Assembly: GCA_016294035.1 (NCBI GenBank)
Contig: JAEDCT010000046.1
Coordinates: 1 to 7,011 of the forward strand
Length of the DNA stretch: 7,011 nt
Direction: 5' to 3'
Origin: Treponema sp.
GTDB taxonomy: Bacteria > Spirochaetota > Spirochaetia > Treponematales > Treponemataceae
Positions 1 through 6,042 of this stretch are shown here, piece after piece (within the stretch, counting starts at the first letter, position 1; each line of letters opens with the position of its first letter). Below the pieces are notes generated by a model, which did not search any database, was not told where the DNA came from, and saw only the letters and a program-made list of their open reading frames with translations. The translations under genes were made by a program, and so were the position numbers.

Positions 1-54
1 GAATTATGAATTATGAATTATGAATTATGAATTATGAATTATGAATTATGAATT
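1..54. repeat. Heptamer tandem repeat (GAATTAT)n, cut by window edge
   Basis: Seven perfect copies of GAATTAT followed by a partial copy (GAATT), with no mismatches. The array begins at the first base of the window, so its true length is unknown. A seven-base unit is not a multiple of three and puts stops in the frames, so it is not coding. It lies downstream of the leftward XRE gene. Perfect short tandem arrays like this usually vary in copy number by slippage. No function can be read from it. Confidence 0.95.
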
Positions 55-84
55 GACCAGCTCTTGCCATCGAAGCATCAATTA

Positions 85-399
85 TCAGTTTTTCTTTGAA
101 AGGATTATCCTCACAAGCTCTGAGACAATCTCCCGCTCCCTGGGAGTCAGCCTGCTCAATGAGTTCTGAATGGGATCCTTCTGTTCGGTCTTTGCAGTAT
201 TCTCTCCCAAAACAAGATATTCAACCGTAACCCCAAGTGCCTGGGCAATCTTGACGGCATTTTCCACATTTGGCTGGCTTTTTGCGCCGGAAAGATACTT
301 GTCCAAAGTGTTCTTGCTTATTCCTGTTTTTTGAGAAAGTTCTTTTATCTGAATATCCTGAAATTCAAGCTCTTTGTGAAGATTATCCCCAAAACTCAT
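85..399 (-). CDS. XRE-family helix-turn-helix transcriptional regulator
   Basis: Predicted DNA-binding repressor of 104 residues. Residues 7-64 form a Cro/CI-type helix-turn-helix: the stretch IKELSQKTGISKNTLDKYLSG (18-38) contains the turn (TGIS) and recognition helix, and IAQALGVTVEYLV closes the five-helix fold. A short C-terminal helical tail (LTPREREIVSELVRIIL) may support dimerisation. A longer version starting with TTG at 429 is open, but I prefer the ATG at 399 because MSFGDNLHKELEFQ is the normal N-terminus for this family and the extra ten residues look non-native. Neither start has a clear Shine-Dalgarno sequence. It is divergent from the exported-protein operon, and the shared intergenic region holds repeated operator-like sites, so it probably controls that operon and itself (inference). 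The family assignment is secure; the target is not shown. Confidence 0.88.
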   Translation of the reverse strand: MSFGDNLHKELEFQDIQIKELSQKTGISKNTLDKYLSGAKSQPNVENAVKIAQALGVTVEYLVLGENTAKTEQKDPIQNSLSRLTPREREIVSELVRIILSKKN

Positions 400-414
400 G
401 GTTACATGATAACC
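400..414. promoter_or_regulatory. 15-bp palindrome at the XRE start codon
   Basis: GGTTA-N5-TAACC is a perfect 5+5 inverted repeat that abuts the preferred ATG of the XRE gene (399) and takes the place of its ribosome-binding site. Its position would suit an autoregulatory operator or an RNA hairpin limiting translation. Short palindromes arise by chance in AT-rich DNA, so confidence is modest. Confidence 0.35.
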
Positions 415-426
415 AAATATGACGTT
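413..426 (+). promoter_or_regulatory. Operator-like site 1 (CCAAATATGACGTT)
   Basis: First of three related 14-mers in the divergent intergenic region. It matches the reverse complement of site 3 at 13 of 14 positions. It lies just upstream of the -35 box of the rightward promoter and overlaps the TAACC arm of the palindrome beside the XRE start. Binding by the neighbouring XRE protein is inferred. Confidence 0.5.
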
Positions 427-433
427 CAAAAAC

Positions 434-462
434 TTGATAAAGCGTTAAATTTGGCATATAAT
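434..462 (+). promoter_or_regulatory. Sigma70-type promoter for the rightward operon
   Basis: TTGATA (434-439) and TATAAT (457-462) are separated by exactly 17 bases. The -10 is perfect and the -35 matches 5 of 6 positions. Transcription would start near 469, about 59 bases before the ATG of the first rightward gene. Operator-like site 2 fills most of the spacer and site 3 lies just after the expected start point, an arrangement typical of a repressed promoter. Confidence 0.75.
441..454 (-). promoter_or_regulatory. Operator-like site 2 (CCAAATTTAACGCT on minus)
   Basis: Related to the other two sites at about 11 of 14 positions; shared consensus CCAAATNTNACGYT. It lies between the -35 and -10 boxes, so a bound protein would block RNA polymerase. 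It has the same orientation as site 3 and is offset from it by 32 bases, about three helical turns. Confidence 0.45.
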
Positions 463-472
463 TGTTACTTAA

Positions 473-486
473 AACGTAATATTTGG
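473..486 (-). promoter_or_regulatory. Operator-like site 3 (CCAAATATTACGTT on minus)
   Basis: Forms an imperfect long-range inverted repeat with site 1 (13 of 14 positions), bracketing the promoter. On the plus strand it also overlaps a local palindrome, AAACG-N10-CGTTT (472-491), the kind of spaced dyad that HTH dimers recognise. It lies immediately downstream of the predicted transcription start. Confidence 0.5.
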
Positions 487-527
487 CGTTTGAATAACCA
501 TAATTGGTGAAATTAGAGGTGGATAGA

Positions 528-1496
528 ATGAAAAAAAATGAAATTTTCATACTTTTAGCGTTTATTTCGTCGTTTTGTTTTGCAAAATCTGCTCCAGAGC
601 CGGAATGGTTCAGAAATTATAAAAAGGTCTATCCAAATTCAGAATATATAGCGCAGCGTGGAAGCGGAAAAACTGCGGAAGATGCAAAGACGGATGCGGC
701 GGCTCAGCTTGCAAGATTTTTTCAGTCAACGGTGAATGCGAATCTTTCTACAACCATGACTTCCATCACCAGTGGAACTTCAATAGAAGAAGAGACCCGT
801 GTGGTTGACGAAGTGAATGTTGCAAGCGAGGTAGAATTCATAGGCCTTGAGTTTACAGAAAGCTGGTACTACAAGCCGGAAAAAAAATGGTACGCCGTCG
901 CCTATGTTGTCCGCGAAAACGCATGGATCCAGTACAGACCTAAAATTGAAGCGGAAAAATCAAAGTTCTATGGATTCTATAAGAAGGCGGAAAATGAAAC
1001 CGATCCATTCACAAAGATATCTCTTTACAGAAGCGCCTGGAAATCTTCTTCCGGTTTCATGGAAAAACTTGAGTATGGAAGGATCATAAGCCCGAAAGAG
1101 GAAGAAAAATATTCTGCAGACAGGGAAGCGGTTTCTGATGTTCCTTCAAAAATAGAAGCCGAGCAGAAAAAGCTCACTGTAGAAGTACGCATAACAGGTG
1201 ACTATGGAAACATCATAGAGACATCCGTGAAAAAATCTTTTGCAAAGTGTGGATTTGTCGTGGGAGCAAAAGGAAATTATGTAGCGGATGTAAATGTAAA
1301 TTCAAATCAAACAGGCAATGATCCGCTTTCAATAATGCCTGCCGTGATCATCACAATCAGAAACAAAGATGGAAAATCAATCTATTCCTACGAGGCAAAC
1401 CTTACGGAAAAAACTGTCGCATATACATTGGAAACTGCCCAGAAAAAGGCGTTCCCAAAACTGGCAGAAATAATAAACAGGGAAATTAATTTTTAA
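528..1496 (+). CDS. Exported LPP20-domain protein
   Basis: A 322-residue envelope protein. The ATG at 528 is chosen over an upstream in-frame TTG (504) because AGAGGTGG lies six bases before it and because translation then begins with a signal peptide (KK, then a hydrophobic core IFILLAFISSFCFA, with likely cleavage near FA/K or KSA/P). There is a Cys at 17, but Phe at -1 makes a lipobox unlikely. Residues 25-135 look like the LPP20 family (PF02169): PEWFRNY, then YIAQRGSGKTAEDAKTDAAA followed by QLARFF, then a beta-rich segment (KKWYAVAYVV). The C-terminal third (KLTVEVRITG ... KAFPKLAEIINREI) resembles CsgG/LpoB-like envelope domains, but this is a weak fold impression. It is first in the rightward operon, 26 bases before the next gene, which carries a related domain. 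The exact role is unknown; LPP20 proteins are generally outer-membrane or periplasmic. Confidence 0.82.
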   Translation: MKKNEIFILLAFISSFCFAKSAPEPEWFRNYKKVYPNSEYIAQRGSGKTAEDAKTDAAAQLARFFQSTVNANLSTTMTSITSGTSIEEETRVVDEVNVASEVEFIGLEFTESWYYKPEKKWYAVAYVVRENAWIQYRPKIEAEKSKFYGFYKKAENETDPFTKISLYRSAWKSSSGFMEKLEYGRIISPKEEEKYSADREAVSDVPSKIEAEQKKLTVEVRITGDYGNIIETSVKKSFAKCGFVVGAKGNYVADVNVNSNQTGNDPLSIMPAVIITIRNKDGKSIYSYEANLTEKTVAYTLETAQKKAFPKLAEIINREINF

Positions 1497-1522
1497 TGCT
1501 GTAAATCAGCGAGGAGAAAAAA

Positions 1523-2386
1523 ATGAAAAAAACATTTGCAGGTGTGATGGTTGCAGGACTTTTGGCTGCATCGATGATTGGGGTAGCATCATGTGCTTCA
1601 AACAATGTTGATCCAACTTTGAATGTCAATGTTGACGATGAAGTCAAGGTTTCAGTCATTGACTGGACAGACAGGACTTTGGGAGAGGTTGCGGCACCTC
1701 AGTGGCTTAGAAACATGCGCCGTGGAAACAGCGATACATTCAAGCAGTCATGGGGAGTTGATTCCAACCGCGTAATAAAAGTAAGTATGGCGACAGGCAA
1801 GACTGAAGCTACAGCACAGGCATTGAGCCGCGCGGGTTTTGCATATACACAGGCCGCAGAACTTAATCAGAAAGTAATCGGCCGTGTAGGACAGGGACTT
1901 AATGATATTGGACAGCTTGAAGCGGTTTATGCAGCGGCCAGCGAAACAAAGGCTGATATGACAGGCCTCAGGGAAGAAACAGGATTCTATCAGAGAATAA
2001 GAGTGACAGAGAAAGCAACAAAGGAGACGACTGAAAAGTACGTATATTACACTGTGTATTCAATGGACAAATCAACATGGGACAATCTCTGCAAGAAATA
2101 TCTTATGGATTTGATGGGAACAGAAGGTCTTGAGACTGCAACTCAGAAAAAAATCGGTGCATTGTTCAGCGAAATGAAGGACGATGCAGACAAAAAGGAT
2201 GCAAAGAAGGCTGCGGAAGAAAAAGCTCTTTATGATGCACAGATGGCTCGTCTTGAAGCAGAAAGAGCAAAGTCAAATGCAGAAACTGCAAAGGCAAATC
2301 TTGAATCAAAGAAACTTGATGCAAAGGAAGCTCAGGTAAAAGCCGCCGCAGAAGAAGCAATGGAACTTGAAGCATTCTTGATGTAA
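1523..2386 (+). CDS. LPP20-like lipoprotein with coiled-coil tail
   Basis: A 287-residue predicted lipoprotein. GAGGAG lies just upstream of the ATG. The signal peptide (KK, then a hydrophobic stretch to residue 23) ends in the lipobox VASC with the lipidated Cys at 24. Residues about 58-200 repeat the layout of the preceding protein: APQWLRNM corresponds to PEWFRNY, then an ATGKTEATAQALSRAGFAY helix like the GKTAEDAKTDAAAQLARFF segment, then a strand-rich YVYYTVYSM region. The last ~70 residues (about 218-284) are rich in Ala, Lys and Glu with heptad-like spacing and should form a coiled coil, perhaps for oligomerisation or for binding the stalk of the next protein (inference). It sits 26 bases after the first gene and is probably cotranscribed with it. 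Function is not established. Confidence 0.8.
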   Translation: MKKTFAGVMVAGLLAASMIGVASCASNNVDPTLNVNVDDEVKVSVIDWTDRTLGEVAAPQWLRNMRRGNSDTFKQSWGVDSNRVIKVSMATGKTEATAQALSRAGFAYTQAAELNQKVIGRVGQGLNDIGQLEAVYAAASETKADMTGLREETGFYQRIRVTEKATKETTEKYVYYTVYSMDKSTWDNLCKKYLMDLMGTEGLETATQKKIGALFSEMKDDADKKDAKKAAEEKALYDAQMARLEAERAKSNAETAKANLESKKLDAKEAQVKAAAEEAMELEAFLM

Positions 2387-2402
2387 TTAGAAGTAATTCT
2401 AC

Positions 2403-2435
2403 TCAGCAATATAAGCAGAGTGTCTATGTTGCTGA
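2403..2435 (+). terminator. Intergenic hairpin, possible weak terminator or processing site
   Basis: The arms TCAGCAATATA (2403-2413) and TATGTTGCTGA (2425-2435) pair over 11 positions with one U-G wobble, leaving an 11-base loop. ATATTTT follows, a short and interrupted T tract, so as a terminator it would be weak. It lies in the 67-base gap between the lipoprotein gene and the large FGE-like gene and could lower readthrough or set the relative expression of the two halves of the operon. No convincing new promoter was found in the gap. Confidence 0.45.
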
Positions 2436-2453
2436 ATATTTTAGGTAAGTGAT

Positions 2454-4808
2454 ATGAATTTTAAGAAATTAGTAACTGTTTTATTTATGGCTGCATCAGT
2501 GTATATGGTAGCTTTTGCAGAAGAAATTAAAAATATTATTGTTGTCTCATCAGGAGAAAATCTTTCTGCTGCTGAAAGGGCATGGCTTCCTGCTAGTGTA
2601 AAAGATGAATTGGAATCAAATTTACAGAGTTATACGAAGTATTCTTTTGTGAGTTCTAGTGAAAGTAAAATCAAAGAACTGCAGAAAAAATCCGAGACCG
2701 CAGGATTTGATGAAAAATCAGCAATTGAACTTGGAAAGCTTACAAGCGCTGGACATGCAATTTTTGTCATTACAAGAAAGACAGGAAATTCATATACAGT
2801 TACTGCAGAACTTACAAATCTTACAACAGGTAAAGTTGTTGCAAAGAGTGTAAGTTCTGCAAAGAAGAAAATTGATACAGTTTCTGCAATAGATGGTTCT
2901 GCTGTTGATGAAGTTACAATCGATTTATGTCAAAAGCTTGGAGTTTCCCTTACAAACACTCAGAAATATCTGCTTCAGAACGGAAGCTTGAATGTTTCAG
3001 GTACAGATCAGATGGCTTTATATAATCAGGAAGTTGAAAATTACAATAAACAGATTTCAAATTTTGATGCAGAAATTGCAAAACTTATGAAGTCAAACAG
3101 CATTGATGCTATAACACAAAAACAAAAGCTTGAAAGTGAAAAAGCTCTTGCTGAAGAAAAGAGAAAGGCTACTGAAGCAAACAAATTACGACTTGCTGAA
3201 ATTGAAAAAGCCAAAAAAGAAGAAGCTGCTGCCGCAGCTGGTCGTACCGAAGAACAACAGAAAAAAATTCTTGAAGTTTCAAAATCTGTAAACGAAAAAG
3301 CTGCGGAACTTAGAAAGCTGAAGACAGAAAATCTTAGTGCTTTGGGAAAGATTAAACTTGTTGAAGCTAAGAAAGCTGCTTTGATTGAAATAAGAAACAA
3401 TGTAAAAAATGAACAGAAAGCAATTTCTGTAAATTATAAAAAAGAATATGACGCCAAAATTTCTGAAGTAAAAAATGCCCCTTGGAGAACTGCAGAAAAA
3501 GATGAAGATGGAAAACCTGCTAAAGAGGCAATCAGAGAAAGAGAGAATAAAGTTCTTTCTCTTGAACGAGAAAGGGATAAAGTCTGTCTGGCTGCTCAGA
3601 AAAAAATTGCGCAAGCAACTCATGATAATCAGGTTGCGGTTATGGCAGATATTCTTATTGATGAAGAAAATATGCCGCAAACTTCTTACTATGCAAACAA
3701 CTTGAATAACAATCTTCGTGTAAAGATTGGAAATTATTCTAGAAGTAATGATGGCTGGAAAGTTAACTACACAGTTTTGTGCGATGGAGTTGAAATAGGA
3801 TCTTCAGAGGGCTTTATAGAATACAGTGCACTTGAAAAATTTATTCCATCAGGAATGGGTAAGTTTGATGCAGTTGACATGTATGACAGCCTTTTTAAAT
3901 GTGGTGAGCCGGTATTGACTTTTGAAGTTTCATATACAGTTAAAGAAGATCCCCTTGAAATTTCAACATACACTTTTTCTTTCAGCAAATTAAAATGCTT
4001 TGATACAAATACTGTTGCAGTTGACGCATTTGGAGCATTAAAAGCCAAAAACAATACAACTGCTGGCGAAAAGTTTACAAAAATACGCAAAATTAGACCG
4101 GGAAATGACTGGGGAGAAAAAGGATATAAAGAAAGAGTAATAGCAAAAGAAAGAGAAAAGATATTGGCTGATTTAGTAAAAATTCCAGGTGTAAATTATA
4201 AAATCGGCAAAACAGAAGTTACTCAGAGGTTATATAAGAAAGTAATGGGAAGTAATCCAAGTGAAAATAAAGGAGATGACAAACCTGTAGAGAATGTGAG
4301 CTGGTATGATGCAATATATTTCTGTAACAAACTGAGTGAAGAATTTGGTTATATACCTGTATATTCAGTAGATGGAATTTCAGATGTAAGAAAATGGAAT
4401 TACACCCCACATAAGGGAGAATATATTGAAGGAAAAATAGTTCAAAATACAAAAACAAAAGGATTCCGGTTACCAACAGTAGATGAATGGCAGTTTGCAG
4501 CAAAAGGTGGAAAGAATTATGCATATTCAGGAAGCAACAATCTTGATGAAGTAGGCTGGTATAATAATAACAATGGAAAAAAAACACATCCAGTAGCACA
4601 GAAAAAGCCAAATGATTATGGACTCTATGACATGAGCGGTAACGTGTGGGAGTTGTGCTGGGATTCTTACGACGTCTACCACCGCTATGAATGTGGTGGT
4701 GGTTTTTCTAGCGACGAGTACTACTCTAGGGTTTACGGCAGTTCCTATGATAATGCCAGCCCCAGGTACTATAGTGTTGGTTTTCGTATCGTCTGTTCTT
4801 CAAATTAA
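2454..4808 (+). CDS. Exported stalked protein with FGE/C-type-lectin-fold domain; probable DGR target
   Basis: A 784-residue modular protein. An AGGTAAG ribosome site precedes ATG 2454. Signal peptide: residues 1-22, cleavage near AFA/EE, no lipobox. Residues ~25-150 form an alpha/beta region (IIVVSSGENL ... HAIFVITRKTGNSYTVTAELTNL) reminiscent of TolB-N/LpoB/CsgG domains (weak). Residues ~188-395 are a long charged coiled coil, then a beta-rich segment (~420-550). Residues ~575-782 are an FGE-sulfatase-like (PF03781) domain: KTEVTQRLYKKVMG, PVENVSWYDAIYFCNKLSE, FRLPTVDEWQFAAKGG, YGLYDMSGNVWELC, GGGF and VGFRIV. The Cys pair of true FGE enzymes is not seen, so this is probably a ligand-binding C-type-lectin fold as in Treponema TvpA. 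Codons ~730-784 have a clearly different base composition and look like a DGR variable region. The gene overlaps the ribosome site of the SIR2-like gene. Confidence 0.85.
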   Translation: MNFKKLVTVLFMAASVYMVAFAEEIKNIIVVSSGENLSAAERAWLPASVKDELESNLQSYTKYSFVSSSESKIKELQKKSETAGFDEKSAIELGKLTSAGHAIFVITRKTGNSYTVTAELTNLTTGKVVAKSVSSAKKKIDTVSAIDGSAVDEVTIDLCQKLGVSLTNTQKYLLQNGSLNVSGTDQMALYNQEVENYNKQISNFDAEIAKLMKSNSIDAITQKQKLESEKALAEEKRKATEANKLRLAEIEKAKKEEAAAAAGRTEEQQKKILEVSKSVNEKAAELRKLKTENLSALGKIKLVEAKKAALIEIRNNVKNEQKAISVNYKKEYDAKISEVKNAPWRTAEKDEDGKPAKEAIRERENKVLSLERERDKVCLAAQKKIAQATHDNQVAVMADILIDEENMPQTSYYANNLNNNLRVKIGNYSRSNDGWKVNYTVLCDGVEIGSSEGFIEYSALEKFIPSGMGKFDAVDMYDSLFKCGEPVLTFEVSYTVKEDPLEISTYTFSFSKLKCFDTNTVAVDAFGALKAKNNTTAGEKFTKIRKIRPGNDWGEKGYKERVIAKEREKILADLVKIPGVNYKIGKTEVTQRLYKKVMGSNPSENKGDDKPVENVSWYDAIYFCNKLSEEFGYIPVYSVDGISDVRKWNYTPHKGEYIEGKIVQNTKTKGFRLPTVDEWQFAAKGGKNYAYSGSNNLDEVGWYNNNNGKKTHPVAQKKPNDYGLYDMSGNVWELCWDSYDVYHRYECGGGFSSDEYYSRVYGSSYDNASPRYYSVGFRIVCSSN
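4641..4805 (+). other. Putative DGR variable region (VR)
   Basis: The 3' end of the FGE-like gene, codons 730-784. By hand count, adenine is 29/160 (18%) in 4641-4800 against 71/160 (44%) in 4441-4600, and GC is 76/160 against 56/160. In codons 738-775, 34 of 38 end in C or T, against 20 of 38 in the 38 codons just upstream. Many are single or double A-substitutions of AAC/AAT: Y739, D740, V741, Y742, H743, R744, Y745, S753, D754, Y756, Y757, Y761, G762, S763, S764, Y765, D766, S769, Y772, Y773, S774; N767 would be unchanged. The framework residues between them (GGGF, RV, PR, VGFRIV) fit the C-type-lectin scaffold of known DGR targets. The template repeat and reverse transcriptase are not in the window, so the 5' boundary is approximate. 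Confidence 0.75.
4779..4801 (+). other. Candidate initiation-of-mutagenic-homology (IMH) segment
   Basis: The 23 bases encoding GFRIVCSS hold a single adenine and directly follow the last likely variable codons. In DGRs the 3' end of the VR is a conserved, A-poor stretch where cDNA integration begins, and this is the expected place for it. No clear hairpin was found just downstream. The call depends on the VR call. Confidence 0.45.
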
Positions 4809-4819
4809 GGAAAACATTT

Positions 4820-6040
4820 ATGAGTGAAAAAATGAAAATAAAATATGCTTTTCTTCTTGGTGCAGGTTGTGAAGCCAATGCTCAATTAGGAATTTCTTCC
4901 GGAGCAGAATTCAAGAAGGATATAGTTTTTTCAAAAGGGTTTAAGACTTTATATGGATTATTAAATTCTGAGGATAAATTCAATCCAAATAAAGGATCTT
5001 GTCTTTCATGGAACAGTCATAAAATATTCTTCCAGACAGTGAGCGAAACGGAAAGCGGGAAATTGCACGAGTTTAAGGAAAATCCAATTTATATTGATTA
5101 TCTGAAATATCTTACAAATCCTAAAAAAGAAAATGAAGATAAAAAAGAAAAATTTAAGGATTATTATAAGACATATATTTATGATGAATTAAATAACTTG
5201 GCTAAAGATAATAGCATCGTAGCTCCAGAAAATTCAATTTTAAAAGAATTTCTTGAAAATGTAAGTCTTTGTTCCTTTCTTGATGGTATGTTCAGTTCTC
5301 TTCGTTATCCAACTAAATACGAAATTACCGTAAATAAATTATTAAAAATTTATTTTTCGGCATATAAAAGTATCATAAAAAAATTTGAAATTAATTATGA
5401 GAGTTACAAAAATAAAACATTGCACGAAAAACGGAAGTGCTTTGCTAATGAACTAAGATTTGCCCAGCAAACAATAATGGAAAATAAGAAGAAAGATTCT
5501 GAGAAAAATCCAAAGAAAAAATGTTACTACGAGATTATTGGAGAATTAAAATCCACAGATACAGCCATAATAACGACTAACTATACGGATTTTTCAATGG
5601 GGTTATCTGGTTTGCCGGAAGATAGAGTTTCTTATATCCATGGAAAACTTAATCTATTTGAGGATATACAGTCAAAAAGGGTTTGCAGTTTAGAAGATTT
5701 TGAAAATGATGAAGTAGTAATGCCATTCTTATTTCTTCCAAGTGGAGTAAAGCCCATTGTCTGTGACTGGCAGATTCAGCAATATGAAAAGGCCTGTAGA
5801 GCAATAAGAGAAGCCGAAAATCTTTTTGTTCTTGGTTACGGAGCAAACAGCGATGATGAACACATTGCTAATTTCTTAAGAGAAAGGTTGAATTCTTCAA
5901 AGAAAATAATCTGGTATTGTCATTCAAAAGATGGAACAGAAGAAAAAAAGGTCAGAAAAATTTTAGGAGAATCTTCTTATATTGAGTTTAGAAAATCAAA
6001 AGAATTTACACTTGAAAATTTAACGAAGCAGGGGTTTTAG
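4820..6040 (+). CDS. SIR2-like NAD-binding protein
   Basis: A 406-residue protein without signal peptide or membrane segment, so cytosolic. AAGGA overlaps the stop codon of the preceding gene and lies eight bases from this ATG; M5 is an alternative start. SIR2-like (SIR2_2, PF13289) hallmarks appear in order: the nucleotide-binding loop LLGAGCEANAQLGISSG (GAG at 14-16), IITTNYTDF (252-258, Asn254), YIHGKL (His274-Gly275), then LFVLGYGANSDDEHI (GYG 339-341), a second Rossmann-type strand-loop. Asn254 and His274 are the expected catalytic pair for NAD cleavage. Between residues ~60 and ~245 is a Lys-rich, helical insertion of no recognised family. The paired zinc-binding cysteines of sirtuin deacetylases are absent. 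Bacterial proteins of this type are often NADases in antiphage defence (known of the family); that role here is inferred. The next gene starts two bases after this stop. Confidence 0.82.
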   Translation: MSEKMKIKYAFLLGAGCEANAQLGISSGAEFKKDIVFSKGFKTLYGLLNSEDKFNPNKGSCLSWNSHKIFFQTVSETESGKLHEFKENPIYIDYLKYLTNPKKENEDKKEKFKDYYKTYIYDELNNLAKDNSIVAPENSILKEFLENVSLCSFLDGMFSSLRYPTKYEITVNKLLKIYFSAYKSIIKKFEINYESYKNKTLHEKRKCFANELRFAQQTIMENKKKDSEKNPKKKCYYEIIGELKSTDTAIITTNYTDFSMGLSGLPEDRVSYIHGKLNLFEDIQSKRVCSLEDFENDEVVMPFLFLPSGVKPIVCDWQIQQYEKACRAIREAENLFVLGYGANSDDEHIANFLRERLNSSKKIIWYCHSKDGTEEKKVRKILGESSYIEFRKSKEFTLENLTKQGF

Positions 6041-6042
6041 AA

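Noticed and set aside
504..527. Upstream TTG start for the first rightward gene
   Set aside because: The ATG at 528 has a strong ribosome site and begins directly with a signal peptide; the extra eight residues would put charged residues ahead of it.
582..590. Lipobox at Cys17 of the first rightward protein
   Set aside because: The residue before the Cys is Phe rather than a small residue, so lipidation is unlikely; an ordinary signal peptidase site follows.
3041..3680. Leftward ORFs of 119 and 133 codons opposite the coiled-coil region
   Set aside because: They are Phe/Ser/Leu-rich shadows of Lys/Glu/Ala-rich coiled-coil codons, with no ribosome sites or recognisable domains.
4176..4805. 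Active formylglycine-generating enzyme (sulfatase-modifying factor)
   Set aside because: The domain matches the family fold, but the GGGFSSDEYYSRVYG segment lacks the catalytic cysteine pair, the protein is exported on a stalk, and no sulfatase is nearby. A binding role fits better.
4809..4870. IMH-type hairpin just downstream of the variable region
   Set aside because: No stem of useful length could be drawn here; the sequence is simply AT-rich ribosome-site and start-codon DNA.
4820..6040. Sirtuin-type protein deacetylase
   Set aside because: No CxxC pairs for the sirtuin zinc ribbon; the motif order and spacing fit the SIR2_2-like NADase group better.
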